A stretch of DNA of 64,000 bases from assembly GCA_024364735.1 (NCBI GenBank), contig JAGFNQ010004031.1:179718-243717 (forward strand). Reading direction: 5' to 3'. The translations under genes were made by a program, and so were the position numbers. Of this stretch, positions 1-11,742 are shown piece after piece (position 1 is the stretch's first letter; every line of letters begins with the position of its first letter). The notes beneath the pieces are model-generated. The model saw only the letters and a program-made list of their open reading frames with translations, was not told where the DNA came from and ran no database searches. Source of the DNA: Boesenbergia rotunda (taxonomy: Eukaryota; Streptophyta; Magnoliopsida; Zingiberales; Zingiberaceae).

Positions 1-533
1 AAGAATTGAGGACGCTTGCTTCGGTGACCCGCGATGAGGTGGTCTGGATCTCCACAAATGCATATATGTGCTCCTTACTTCTTCTGCTCATGGAATCAGA
101 TCAAGTGGAGAAGCACAAGAAGACCTTCCATTGAAAGAACTGGATCGAGTAATCATCTCTCATATGCATGGTGCAGAAGAAAATCTCTGTTGCTCTCGTG
201 AAGAGAAGTGGAATCGGGCGGAGAAGAAAGGTGAGGCCGAGAGCTTATATGTGTAGGCATATTTGTGTTTTAGCCCTTCTTTGTTTTACAATCAAAACAA
301 AGCCCCTAATCCTAGGACTTTAGGTGATTTAGTCCTCCAAATTTTGATTAAATCTACTTTACTCCCCTATAACTCCCTGAATCCTAGACTTTATATATTT
401 AACCCTTTTTAAGTTTGGTGTCAACCATCTCAACCCTTCGTACTTCATCCAGCGGTCTCGAAAATTCTAAAATAAGTTATGAGAAATTTTTTCATAAATT
501 CTTGATCTAAGTTTTCATTTTACCGTACTTAAG
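1..533 (-). repeat. Decayed LTR fragment, chromovirus type (minus strand)
   Basis: This stretch resembles the U3/TATA end of the minus-strand solo LTR at 43246-46530. Both have a GA-rich block leading to a TTATAT motif, then CT-rich text of the form 'accctt..cctaggact..', and both end near a CCGTA(C/T)TTAA motif (here about 525-533), which would be the minus-strand LTR start. The small reading frame at 68-256 has no recognisable domain and I do not call it a gene. The match is by eye and diverged, so the family assignment is tentative. The fragment continues off the left edge of the window. Confidence 0.35.
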
Positions 534-1072
534 ATGAGTGGTCACGACTCCCACTGTCATCTCTTACTGAGCATCCCAAAAGTTTATTTCACCATGGATC
601 ATCAAGAACTCACAACAAGTGCTCTTGAATGAATGATCCATCCACGATCTGAGAGAGGAATAATTTTATTAGTCATATTTCATATAAGATGGTGTCCCTT
701 CTATAATTCTTTTTTATGGATATATAGATATAGCTACCATCCAATGATAAGAATTCCAATATAAAAATATTTTTAAGACTACTGACCTCTCGACTCCTCG
801 TTAATGAGGCCCATGTTTTCCACTCCAATCATGAAGCTAAGGCTTTGTTTAATCGGAGGAAAATCAAGAAAGGGGGAGTTACAATTCGATAATATATCAA
901 ATCTATCGATGTCATATCTTGCCGACAAATTCGATCGGCTGGGTGTGAGCCAACTCAGTGGGGGTACTTTGTCTCATAAATTTATTTGTCCATGTGTCTT
1001 AAATCATCCATTCATTATTGACGACTTATTTGATTGTCGTCCAATCATCGTCATCATTAAATTATACCTAAA
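534..1072. other. No gene seen; AT-rich spacer
   Basis: There is no supported gene here. A 94-codon frame (804-1088) has no recognisable motif, and it overlaps the MITE-like relic that follows. Text near 840-880 (GGCTTTGTTTAATCGGAGG, then AAAGGGGGAG) has the flavour of a small DNA-transposon end, but no partner end was found. Confidence 0.4.
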
Positions 1073-1241
1073 GGAAGATGAACCCTAAGGATCGTCAACA
1101 ATTACAATCTCATCGGATTCCAGTCGAAATCTGACGAAATCATAATTACAGGCGATCCTCTAGAGTTCATCATCCTTACAGGATTAGTTTGATGGGAGCA
1201 ATGGCTGGAAGATCATCACCGACGATTCGAAACATCAGGAT
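1073..1241. mobile_element. Relic related to the central part of the foldback MITE at 54811-55192
   Basis: This segment aligns by eye with about 54945-55110. Shared landmarks in the same order are GATGAAC, AATTA(C/T)(A/G)ATCTC, the CGGATTCCAGTC / CGCATTCACCGTC block, AATTAC(A/C)GGCGA, GTTCA(C/T)CATCC, TAGTTTGAT and ATCAC(C)GA. No terminal repeats remain. The Angela-like element starts a few bases further on (1247), so it may have cut the MITE. The other half was not recognised after 9843. Confidence 0.4.
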
Positions 1242-1246
1242 AGAGA

Positions 1247-3313
1247 TGTTAGGATGTATACTAAATCTTACTTTTGGTTAAAGTACATCTATATTTTAAA
1301 AGAGAATCGCAAAATCACACGGTGCATATTTATATTAGTATGTGCACAAAATGTCTCATACTTTGCATTGTAGATAACATGGTGCGTGGTGATGCACAGA
1401 AGATCATGTTATCAGTTCCTTGCAGAAGTATAAGAAAGAGGCTCATAATCAAAATGAAGTTGGACAAACCATCGGGATGGTTGTAATGTAATTAGGTGTG
1501 GTTTGTCTTAACCATAAATTACACTAGTGCACTTTGTGTGCGTTGAGTAGGACCAAAAGAGAGGTCATCCAATTTTGTACTGACTTCATAAATTGGATTA
1601 GACCTCAGTTTATATTATGGAGTACGATCTCTAAATCCTGAAATAATAGCGGGCACATGTATTTAATTATTATTACTTTGATTTACCAATAGACGAGATC
1701 TATTATCTTAGATCGATAGACCCGGTAGGTTGAGTAATAATATTATCTACATAGTGTATCGTTGATTATTGACGGAATCCGTGCCCTGGTTAGTCGGGAT
1801 GATGATGCCCCCTTGATGAGCTCAAAAGGATCGTCATGTCAAATCTTGCAAGTGGACTATGGTCCGACATGATGAAAAGGTTGAGTGGTACTAGTCAAGG
1901 ATCAAGAGGATAATTAATTAAAATTATCAGTAATTTAAATTAATTATCGGGCATTCGATATCTTAAACACGAAGAGATGGACGACTCATAATAGGTGGAG
2001 CCCATATGAAAATATGGGGGTTGGTGAGGAAGTTCAATGGGGATCCTTTAGTGGAATGGATCCTCATTAATGGATCGGATTTGGATCCATTAGCGGGCCA
2101 AGACCCAACTCCTCCTCTTGGTCCCTACCATAGTCCTATAAATACCCCATAGGAGTCATGATACAAGGCTAATGAATCAAGGAATCATCCAAGGGAACAC
2201 CCTAAACTCCTCTCCCTCCCTCTCTCTCTCCTAGGGTTGTGGCAACAAGGGGGATTGGTTCTCCTTCTTCTCAAGCCGGCGAGAACCAAGCTAGGAGATG
2301 GGATATTTCTTCCTCTCTTCCTCCATCCGGTGGCATGCAAGCAACTCACAGGAGGTGAAGCCATCACCTTGTGAGTGCGCATGTGGTGAAGGGAGAAGGA
2401 AGAAGGCACCGGCGACATTGAGGATTGAAGGTGGCGGGTTGGAAGGAAGATAAGGTGAAGTTGTGTATTTCTCTTCTTCCTCCATAGCATGCCTTCTTTA
2501 CCTCTCCACACGTGGTGGTGATCGGCGCCGGGATCATCCAAGGGGGTAGCTTTTAGCCGGCGGCCAACCTTGAAGGTCGGCGGCGCCGATGCAAGCAAAG
2601 AGGAAAGGTGTAGGGTTTTTGGGTGCAATTCCGGGAAGAAGAGGTGTTTTTCTTCTTCTTCTTCATCTTCCCTACATCAATGGTGGCCGGAGCAAGCATG
2701 GAGAAGATCTTCTTCTCCATTAGCGCAGCGGCATCAACCCTAGTGCTTAGGGTTTAATGTTTTGGAAGAAGAAGGAAGATGATTACCTTTCCCTAGGGTT
2801 TCGGCCAAGCTAGGATGGAGAAGGTATTGTTAGAGCCTTGGTGACTCTGCGTCTTGGTAGCTCGTCGCCCACACAACGTCCAGGAGGGGAGGGTCATATA
2901 GTAGAAGACCGCGAGGTAAAAGGCGAGATATACCTCTCCCTAGGTTCGTCTTTATTTTTGTTATTTCATTCTTGTTTTATTATTGCATGTGTCTTGATTA
3001 ATTGTCGTAGTTTAATTATGTTTTAATTAATATCGATAATTAATCATGTCATGGACCCCGAAGAAAAACACAAAAATCGGCGATCCATTTGTCATCGTTT
3101 CCGCGGTCATTTGATTCGGAAAGTTAGAAGGCCTTAACTATGATTTTGGCTAAGTTGTGACTTGAATTAATTGACACGATGACGAGACGATCGTTTGGGA
3201 GACGGGTCTCTATTTGGATTAAATTTTAATCCGTAGATATAGTGAGGTCTCCCATGTTCGACCCCGTGGTTGCTTAAGAAACCCTCAAACCATACAAGGG
3301 TTTAGTCCCATCA
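1247..3313 (+). repeat. 5' LTR of the Angela-like element
   Basis: The LTR is 2067 bp with TG..CA ends, matching the 3' LTR over its whole length. It holds a TATA box (2137-2144) and a GA/CT-rich leader with many small overlapping frames (2185-2628, 2291-2485, 2838-3026), which I read as chance frames in LTR sequence. A homologous LTR in the opposite orientation lies at 53486-55960. Confidence 0.9.
2137..2144 (+). promoter_or_regulatory. LTR TATA box (TATAAATA)
   Basis: TATAAATA follows TAGTCC and precedes CCCCATAGGAG. The same box is kept in the 3' LTR at 8654-8661, so it is the likely Pol II core promoter of this element. Confidence 0.65.
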
Positions 3314-3326
3314 ATTGATATCAGAG
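3314..3326 (+). other. Primer-binding site, initiator-Met tRNA type (mutated)
   Basis: Directly after the 5' LTR the text is ATTGATATCAGAG, a near match to the plant consensus TGGTATCAGAGC that pairs with the 3' end of initiator Met tRNA. The G-to-A change in TGG and the later mismatches fit a decayed element. Confidence 0.7.
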
Positions 3327-4439
3327 TCAAGTTGTTCGGTTTTGTGTGTTTAGGATTTGGTTATTTTTCTACACATTATCATGTACTTTATTTTTGCTGG
3401 ATAATAATTGGATATGCGTAGGCTAACTTTTTGTTGCAGACACTAGATTCCAACTATTATGACATTAATGGTTATTGTATGTGATTGATTGTGTGTTGTG
3501 TAATTAATTGAATCCTCAGGGTTGACGAGGCTAAATTAGGTATTTAATTTTTGTAATTAAATATGACACCTGTTTAGCCGAGCATTTATTTACTTTTGAT
3601 CTAGAATACATGTACACTCCTTTGTGGAGTATAGGATCAATGGATGTAAATAAGTAGCTAGTCATCTCGGCTCAGAGATCCCTTCATGGAGGCTTGCGCA
3701 TGGGATAGGGAGGAGTGGACGAGGTGACGACACGACTGGAGGCACATTGGAGACCAAAGCCATAATAGTTGGAAAAATCTAGGATTTTTCCTTGTTTATT
3801 ATATTGGTTTATGTGCTTGTTGTGTGTGTGTATGAAAATCCTCAACGTAAATAACTAAGTGGGAGAGGGACCCTAAGGGTCTCGTGGCCTCCATTACAAT
3901 CTGATAAGTGATGCGAATAAGTCTGCGTGTCAGCTATGAGTGTTCTGTGGATCACTAGGTCAGAAAAGACTATAGAAAATTATTGAAGAGCGTGTGTACT
4001 TCCCCATCGGAAGACACATAATCGGAAATAATTTTCTTAGTGTCGTGTAATGTTGAACACTTAGATACAAATAATAGTATCCTCCCCATCGGAGTCACTG
4101 ATATTATTTGTAGGGCCAAAGAGGACCAACTATTAATTTTACTTGTCATAAAGTTAGGTTGACAAGATAGTAAAATTATGGGTAAAACCTTCTTTCACAA
4201 ATGTAGAATTCGTATATGTCCACACCATCGTGGCATGTGAAATTCTCGGTGTTTTGAGGTGTTGGTTGATTTTAAAATTCATTGTTTTGAGGAGTCAATT
4301 TATTTTCAAAATCTAAAGTGTGTGATTATTGTGATTCTCAGGAGTTTTAAAATGGATCTAGACTCACTTGACCTAATTCAAAGAGAAAACAAACTTAATG
4401 CCCCTAGTAATAATATAGATTAGGATTTAAACCTGGACT
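3327..4439 (+). other. 5' untranslated region of the Angela-like element
   Basis: This is about 1.1 kb between the primer site and the gag frame, with no gene recognised. Two 'CCCCATCGGA' blocks (near 4001 and 4084) form a short imperfect repeat. Confidence 0.5.
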
Positions 4440-5174
4440 TTGTCGAAACTGCCGAGGAACCCAAATGTGATCTTGTCGAGTTCTGTGCCAAAAAAACCTA
4501 GCGAGATTAATGATGAAGAGGAGTTTGAATATTTTAGGAAATGGTTAGAAGCAGACGAGACGACTGAGTGTCATCAAAATCGGGCTTCTTCCATTACCTG
4601 TGATAAAACATCCAAACTCGATGACCTCTTCGGGCATCAAAATCGAGCCGCTAGGCAGGAGGTCATGAAGAACTTGACAACGACCATCTTGGTTGAGAGT
4701 ATGCCCGTAAGGGAACATGCTCTCAAAATGATGGCTTGGCTGAAAGAGATGGAAATCCTTGGAGCACAAATCGATGGGAAAACCCAGGTCGATCTCATCC
4801 TCCAATTTCTACCAAAGAGTTTTGAGAAATTTCTCCTAAGCTACAAAATGGACAAGCGTTCATATTCGTGGGCAGAACTTCTGACAGAACTCGAGGCGTT
4901 TTCTCTTCAGAGCTCACAGACTTTCATTGCTCAAAAGGTTTCTACTTCTAAATCGAAAGGAAAGAAGAAGAAGAAACATGCTGGGGCAAAAAGAGTAGCA
5001 GAATTAAAGGGACCTCAGAGTTACATAAAGAAGCCGAATGGCAAGTGCTTTGTGTGCAAGCAGTCTGGACATTGGAAGGCGGACTGTCCCCGCCGTCAGG
5101 GTAATAATTCAGGTATACTTTTCTCTTGTGTTGTTGTAACATGTTTAGCGGTGATATCTACCGGTACCTGGTGA
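4440..5174 (+). CDS. gag: Copia gag-like protein with one CCHC zinc knuckle (probably truncated)
   Basis: This 244-codon frame is the best-preserved coding piece of the Angela-like element. Gag forms the cytoplasmic virus-like particle and binds element RNA. Residues about 75-160 (VMKNL through LLTELEAF) fit the plant UBN2 / retrotransposon gag region. A lysine-rich stretch (about 171-185) precedes a knuckle with C203, C206, H211 and C216 (CFVCKQSGHWKADC). The first ~70 residues do not look like the usual gag N terminus and contain a repeated HQNRA word, so part of the N terminus is probably lost or scrambled. A frame break follows the knuckle, and no protease active site is readable in the same frame. 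The family is clear; function in this copy is doubtful. Confidence 0.75.
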   Translation: MSKLPRNPNVILSSSVPKKPSEINDEEEFEYFRKWLEADETTECHQNRASSITCDKTSKLDDLFGHQNRAARQEVMKNLTTTILVESMPVREHALKMMAWLKEMEILGAQIDGKTQVDLILQFLPKSFEKFLLSYKMDKRSYSWAELLTELEAFSLQSSQTFIAQKVSTSKSKGKKKKKHAGAKRVAELKGPQSYIKKPNGKCFVCKQSGHWKADCPRRQGNNSGILFSCVVVTCLAVISTGTW

Positions 5175-5849
5175 GTAGATATGGATGCCTCTAATCATGT
5201 CTGCATCTCTATGTAGGGGTTCTAGGAAACCCGATGGCTAGTTGAGAAGGAGATTACCATCTACATGGGATAGGCTGTAGAGATGACTTTTGCAGTGAGA
5301 GTTATTCATTTATGTCTTTAAGATAGGATGATAAATGTTTTGGTTTTATACAAATTGCTTTTATGTACTTAATTTTTGGAAAGAACTTTTGTTCAGTTTC
5401 TGGAATATGATATTCTATTGCTTTTATTGTTAAAAGTGGAATAGAAGGATTATCTATTAAAGTACATAGATAGGCAATTGGTTCATTTTAAAACCAAAAA
5501 GCTCCTATGATGTAAATAGATGTTAAATAACTTATCATCTAACCATAGTAAGAGAAAGGTTCCTTCCTAGATGAACCAAGCATACCTTTAGGCTCTAAGG
5601 CTAGGTCTTATTAACCTTTAGTAGGATTCAAAAGTTGATAGCCAATGAGCCCTTGAGTTCATTGGTGGTGGAAGACTTGTCTTCCTTAAAATCTTTGAAT
5701 CTTACTAGGAAGGTAAGAAGACTAAGAGACTCTTCCAAGCCTAGGGGCATAGAGCCAAAGGTATGTAGGAGTTGGTTCAACCTGATAAGTATAGGTCCTT
5801 AATCTATCCAAAATAGAGGTAGTCTTGGATACATTGTTTATTTTATTAA

Positions 5850-7735
5850 CAATTATTCAAAGGACTAAGTACATTTACTTGATGTACCGCTAGACTGAAT
5901 ACATTGATGAGATCAAAGAATTCAAGTCTGATGCGGAGAAATATCAAAGTAACAGTATGACGACATTACGATTAGATCGTAGTGGCAAGTACCTCTTGGG
6001 ATAGTTGTAGGACTCACATATTAGAGGTTGGGAATAAGTCCCAATCTACGACACCCGGTATGCCCCAACAGAACGGTGCAGCACGAAGAAGAAAAAGATC
6101 TCTTAAGGTAATGGTTAGGAAAATGATAAGCTACTCTGAGATTAGCCAGATTTGTTCGGGTAGATATGCTCTGGATACGACGGTATATGTGCTTGATACT
6201 ATCTAAGTCAGTAGTCTATAAACCCATAGAAATGTAGACTAAGCGAAAGCTTAAGTTTAAGGCATGTTCAGATTATGGGTAGCACATGTGCTGAAGAGAG
6301 ATACTGACAAGTTGGAATCTAGTGCACATGTTTGTAGGCTATCCTAAGGGAACATAAGGTGGTTTAGTAGTCCTAAGGATCAGAGGATATTCGTTGGTAT
6401 GAATTACTGATTTTGGAAAAGGACTATGTTATAAACCACATACCCATGTGTAGAATTATTCATGAGTAACTGAGAAGGGGACATTCTGACCTTAGTACCA
6501 AGTGTACAAGAAGGAATACCATAAGTCACTGCACCTCGTGTTATAGAAGATACACAGGGGATACCTTATTGTAGTAGGAGGGTTGTTAGTCAACCTATAG
6601 GTTTCAAGTTCTTGGAGAGTCTTTGGACTTGGTTCTTGGTGAACATGAACTGGATCCCTAGATCAATGACAAGGATCATCTGCTTGGAAGAGATAAATCC
6701 AATCATATGGATTTGTTCAAAGGACGGATGAGATTGTGTATATAAGTGATGTGACGGAAACGAAGTGATATTCTTCTGCTATATGTAGATAATATTTTGT
6801 TGATTGACAACAATAACGAAATACTATCAGACGTAAGGTATGCTTGTCCAAATAATTATGAAGGACTTGGGAGTAGTAAGACACATCCTTGGGGATCAAA
6901 GATCTAAGGGATCTTCAGAGAAGGATGATGTGCTTATCCCAAGCTTCATACAAGACACTGTCCTAACTCATTTTAGCATGAATACCTCCAAGAAAAGTTT
7001 TGTACTTTTCAGCTATGGAGATACTCTATCTAAAGAGATATGTTTAGATTATCAAAGGAGACAGAGTAGGTAATGGCGGTTCCTTTAGCATCGGTTAAAG
7101 AAGCCTCATGTATGCTAAAAATGAGACCAAATATCTGTTTTGCCATGGGCATGGTTAGCAAATATTGGAGTAACCCAGGTCAAGGAAATTGAACTGCAGT
7201 AAAAGCATATATTAGTGCCTGAGAAGGACTAAGATTATATGCTGGTTTACCAGGCAGACCAATTTCTGTGGGTTATATGGATACAGAATTCCAATCAAGA
7301 TAGGGGCAAATATAAGTATTCCTCGGGGTTTGTGTTTCTTTTAGGAGGTGGAACCATCGTATGGGAGAGTGTCGCGCAGTGGCTGCGTGATGGACTCAAC
7401 CATGGAAGCTGGATGGATGGCAGTCTCTTAGACAGCTAATAGAGCTACATGGTTCAGGAACCTCAGAATGGACTTCGATGTGATTCCTGGTTTGCTCAGG
7501 GCTATCACATTTTGTTGTGATTAAAATGGGGCAATTGCAAACTCGAAGGAATCACGAGTCCATAAGGTGAGTAAACACATAGAACACAAGTACCACCTAG
7601 GAGAGGAATATCTATTGTTGTCTAGATTACCTCAGAGGATGACCTAGGGAGATCTTTTCACTAAGGCCTTGGAAGCGAGAGCTTTAAGGCATGTGAAGAT
7701 CTAGGGGTCAGAGGTATGACATTTTGAAAACAGCA
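5850..7735 (+). pseudogene. pol: Broken copia pol: integrase, reverse transcriptase and RNase H remnants
   Basis: Copia pol encodes protease, integrase, reverse transcriptase and RNase H. Only pieces are readable here, in several frames with many stops. At about 5965-6206 an integrase fragment shows a degraded LDRSGKYL (normally SDxGGEY) and PQQNG followed by RRKRSL. At 6770-6805 the reverse transcriptase core reads LLYVDNILLI, so the second catalytic Asp of YVDD is Asn. At about 7255-7350 an RNase H fragment reads GYMDTEFQ, then SSGFVFLLGGG. At about 7640-7670 the usual C-terminal DLFTKAL word is present. I saw no protease DSG motif. The order of pieces is correct, so this is decay of an ordinary pol, not a rearrangement. 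Confidence 0.75.
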
Positions 7736-7749
7736 AAGTCTTTGAGTAT

Positions 7750-7760
7750 AAGTGGGAGAT
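7750..7760 (+). other. Polypurine tract of the Angela-like element
   Basis: AAGTGGGAGAT lies directly before the 3' LTR start TGTTAGG, where a polypurine tract primes plus-strand synthesis. Confidence 0.65.
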
Positions 7761-9838
7761 TGTTAGGATGTATACTAAAAGCCTTACTTTTGGTTAAAGT
7801 ATATCTACATTATAAAAGAAAATCGCAAAATCACACGGTGCATATTTATATTAGTATGTGCACAAAATGTCTCATACTTTGCATTGTAGATAACATGGTG
7901 TATGATGACCCACAGAAGATCATGTTATTAGTTCCTTGTAGAAGTATAAGAAAGAGGCTCACAACCGAAATGGAGTTGGACAAACCATCGGGATGGTTGT
8001 AGTGTAATTAGGTGTGGTTTGTCTTAACAATAGAATTATACTAGTGCACTTTGTATGCGTTGAGTAGGACCAAAAGAGAGGTCATCCAATTTTGTACTAA
8101 CTTCATAAATTGGATTAGACCTCGGTTTATATTATGGAGTATGATCTCTAAATCCCGAAATAATAGTGGGCACATGTATTTAATTATTATTACTTTGATT
8201 TACCAATGGGCGAGATCTATTCTGTTAGATCGATAGGCCCGGTAGGTTGGGTAATAATATTATCTACATGGTGTGCCATTTATTATTGACGGAATCCGTG
8301 TCCTGGTTAGTCGGGATGATGATGCCCCCTTGATGAGCTCAAAAGGATTGTCATGTCAAATCTTGCAAGTGGACTATGGTTCAACATGATGAAAAGGTTG
8401 AGTGGTACTAGTCAAGGATCAAGAGGATAATTAATTAAAATTATTAGTAATTTAAATTAATTATCGTGCATTCAATATCTTAAACACAGTGAGATGGACG
8501 ACTCATAATAGGTGGAGCCCATATGAAAATATGGGAGTTGGTGAGGAATTTCAATGGGGATCCTTTAGTGGAATGGATCCTCATTAATGGATCGGATTTG
8601 GATCCATTAGCGGGCCAAGACCCAACTCCTCCTCTTGGTCCCTACCATAGCCCTATAAATACCCCATAGGAGTCATGATACAAGGCTAATGAATCAAGGA
8701 ATCATCCAAGAGAAAACCCTAAACTCCTCTCCCTCCCTCTCTCTCCTAGGGTTGCGACAACAAGGGGATTGGTTCTCCTTCTTCTCAAGCCGGCGATAAC
8801 CAAGCTAGGAGATGGGATATTTCTTCCTCTCTTCCTCCATCCGGTGGCGTGCAAGCAACTCACGGGAGGTGAAGCCATCACCTTGTGAGTGCGCGTGTGG
8901 TGAAGGGAGAAGGAAGAAGGCGCCGACGACATTGAGGATTGAAGGTGGCGCGTTGGAAGGAAGATAAGGTGAAGTTGTGTACTTCTCTTCTTCCTCCATA
9001 GCATGCCTTCTTTACCTCTCCACACGTGGTGGTGATCGACACTGGGATCATCCAAGATGGGTAGCTTTTGGCCGGTGGCCAACCTTGAAGGTCGGCGGCG
9101 CCGACGCAAGCAATGTGGAAAGGTGTAGGGTTTTTGGGTGCAATTCCGGGAAGAAGAGGTGGTTTTCTTCTTCATCTTCTTCATCTTCTTCATCTTCCCT
9201 ACATCAATGGTGGCCGGAGCAAGCATGGAGAAGATCTTCTTCTCCATTGGCGCCGGCGACATCAACCCTAGTGCTTAGGGTTTAATGTTTTGGGAAGAAG
9301 GAAGATGATTACCTTTCTCTAGGGTTTCGACCAAGCTAGGGTGGAGAAGGTATTGTTAGAGCCTTGGTGACTCCGCGTCTTGGTAGCTCGTCGCCCACAC
9401 GATGTCCAAGAGGGGAGGGTCATATGGTAGAAGACTGCGAGGTAAAAGGTGAGGTATACCTCTCCCTAGCTCCGTCTTTATTTTTGTTATTTCATGCTTA
9501 TTTTATTATTGCATGTGTCTTGATTAATTGTCGTAGTTTAATTATTAGTTAATTAATATCGATAATTAATTATGTCATGGACCTCGAAGATAAATACAAA
9601 AACCGGCGATCTATTCGTCGTCTTTTCCGGGGTCTTTTGATTCAGAAAGTTACAAGACCTTAACTTTGGTTTTGGCTAAGTTGTGACTTGAATTAATTGA
9701 CATGACAACGAGACAGTCGTTTGAGAGACGTGTCTCTATTCGGATTAAATTTAATCCGTAGATATAGAGAGGTCTCCCATATTTAACCCCCAGATTACTT
9801 AAGAAACCCTTAAGTCATACAAAGATTTAGTCCCATCA
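7761..9838 (+). repeat. 3' LTR of the Angela-like element
   Basis: The LTR is 2078 bp and collinear with 1247-3313, with TATA box TATAAATA at 8654-8661. A CTT/ATCTTC stretch near 9160-9200 is longer than in the 5' LTR, consistent with slippage after insertion. Frames at 7724-8002, 8702-9285 and 9364-9552 lie inside this LTR and are not genes. Confidence 0.9.
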
Positions 9839-9843
9839 AGAGA

Positions 9844-10371
9844 AATACGACGACAGATGATTCGGTCTCGTGCCAACTATGATATTCGATGCCTTGAAAA
9901 CCAGTGCATTTCATATTTGATATGCTATGCCGGTGACAGCTATCTTTTGTTTTTTGTTTTTTGTTTTTTTAGCTTGTCAGCTCTCATCCATTTAAGAGCA
10001 GGCTAATTCCCATCCATTCTCTAATATACTTCTAGGAGGCCATTCGAAACGTGATTTTTCTCATTGTGAGGTTGGTCTTGTTTTTACTTCATCTAATATA
10101 TGTCTAGATGGCGTTGTCTAAGTGGAAAATTTTTATGGGGCCGGATTGATCATCTCAAATTCGTCTGCTATCTGATCCAACATTTTAGATGGCGTTGTCG
10201 AGTTCACAACTAAATAATAGGTGGTCAATGTCTCAAGCTCCTTATCGTAGAATACATTGTACAGTTGCAGTCCCTTAAAATGCAATGTGATCTCGGGTGA
10301 ACAGTTGATCCTTCACGACCAACCGAAGAATGGATGAGTGTTATGGGAGCAAATAAGTGCAATGCCTTTTA

Positions 10372-10419
<48 letters not shown>

Positions 10420-11419
10420 TTAATCCAAATATTTGAGCTTTGGGTCCAATTAATTTTGGGGATGGACAATTCAGCGCCCCCACAGATCAGTTTTAGATGA
10501 ATTCGAGAAGTGCAAGTAAGTCTTGATATGTCACCTTAATATCATGAATGGTTTGAATTCGATCGGTAAGCATTTGAAAATATCTAACGTGAAATTTATA
10601 TCCTCATTGTATGAAAATCATCATTGTTGCTTACCACCACAAAATAAGAGCAATGTTTGATAAGAGAATCAGAGGTTCGATGGAGAAGAAGGAGATTTAG
10701 TCCCTTAATTAAGAAGGTTTAACGATCGGCACTATATATATACTTAGAGTTCAATGAGGCTGAAGCAAGGTGGCATGCGTCGAGGGACTAGCAAAGCATA
10801 GAGGAGGAGTTTGACGGCCTACAAGAAGGAGACAGAGATCTCAACAAGGAGATATGATGATCTTTCCTTGATAACACGAATTAAATCTCAAAATTTTAAG
10901 GGAATTTTACGGATTTGCCTTAATTAAGAATCCTTTGTTGCTCACTCTTTTCTCCCAATTTGTAATAAATTTATTATCACTATAACTTATGTATATGTGA
11001 TTTAGTTTTCAGGCATTCGGGTCAATAAAAAAAAGTATTTAGGAGTAGAGCATTAATTTTAATAATTAATATTTCTTTTACTACTTCAATAAAAGATAAA
11101 TTATTTTTTGTTTTGTCCTTATTTCTGATTCTTCTCACTTCTTAGATTCAAACAGTATGAATTCTTTGTCCCAACGGGCGTCGTTGCATTGGTACAGTGG
11201 TACTCGGGCAGGATTATCTCAGATTATCTGATAGGCATGGTTTAATTCTCGACAAATACAAATATTATTTTAGATTATCTCAGATTATCTCGGATCCTGT
11301 TTAAAAAGACCGCTCTACTAAAACAATAAACTCCTTTGATTTATTCTCTTCAAAATATATGGACTATGGTGCTCTTATAGTGACAACTTAGAAGATGCTA
11401 GGTATATATTCGATAATGG
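9844..11419. other. No gene seen; AT-rich spacer with a microsatellite
   Basis: No supported gene or complete transposon was found. There is a T/G-rich run near 9944-9970 and an (ATT)16 microsatellite. Near 11205-11300 the phrase AGATTATCTCAGATTATCT occurs in variant form twice. Confidence 0.4.
10372..10419. repeat. (ATT)16 microsatellite
   Basis: This is an uninterrupted run of about 16 ATT units. Confidence 0.9.
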
Positions 11420-11436
11420 AATGGAAATAGTAATGA

Positions 11437-11660
11437 AGTAAAGGCGAAATGTTCGTCCTCAGGGCCCCCGCCAATCCACCCCAGGACCAACATGGAGAAG
11501 GTAAATCACGATTGTCACTGGTGTGGTGAGACGCCTGGGGTCGAGGGAATTAATGCCAGCAGACCAGGGTTTTATCCCCGTGCGCAATTGGCGACCCTCG
11601 AACCTGTGACCTCGAAGTAAACAGTCAGGCGCCTTACCATCTGATCCAGCCTGTGAGGGC
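11437..11660 (-). mobile_element. tRNA-derived SINE with a 17-bp target-site duplication
   Basis: A 224-bp block is flanked by an exact 17-bp direct repeat, AATGGAAATAGTAATGA (11420-11436 and 11661-11677). On the minus strand the 5' end is tRNA-like: GGATCAGATGGTAAGGC resembles the A box and AGGTTCGAGGGTC the B box of a Pol III promoter, about 35 bp apart. The body is not tRNA-like, and the 3' end is short and pyrimidine-rich (TTTCGCCTTTACT). Long exact TSDs are the mark of LINE-driven retrotransposition. SINEs carry no protein; the frame at 11459-11662 is by chance. I could not name the SINE family. Confidence 0.75.
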
Positions 11661-11742
11661 AATGGAAATAGTAATGAGTTTTGATTGAGAGGTTTATGGG
11701 TTTAGTGATAACCTAGTGGGGGTTAGGTTATAAAATCAAGAG

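Larger units (their letters stand above)
1247..9838 (+). mobile_element. Complete, decayed Ty1/copia LTR retrotransposon, Angela/BARE-like
   Basis: Two LTRs (1247-3313 and 7761-9838) start TGTTAGGATG and end CCCATCA. They are flanked by a perfect 5-bp target duplication AGAGA (1242-1246 and 9839-9843). The internal part has, in order, an initiator-Met type primer site, a gag frame with one CCHC knuckle, broken integrase, reverse transcriptase and RNase H pieces, and a purine tract before the 3' LTR. The integrase core wording (PQQNG then RRKRSL..MVRKM) and the long LTRs fit the Angela/BARE lineage of plant copia elements. In the first ~220 LTR bases I count on the order of 15 differences, so the insertion is old and the copy cannot move on its own. 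Confidence 0.85.

Noticed and set aside
2185..9552. Host-like small proteins from frames inside the Angela-like LTRs (2185-2628, 8702-9265 and others)
   Set aside because: They occur in both LTR copies, overlap each other on both strands, differ by frameshifts and show no domain. They reflect GA/CT-rich LTR composition.
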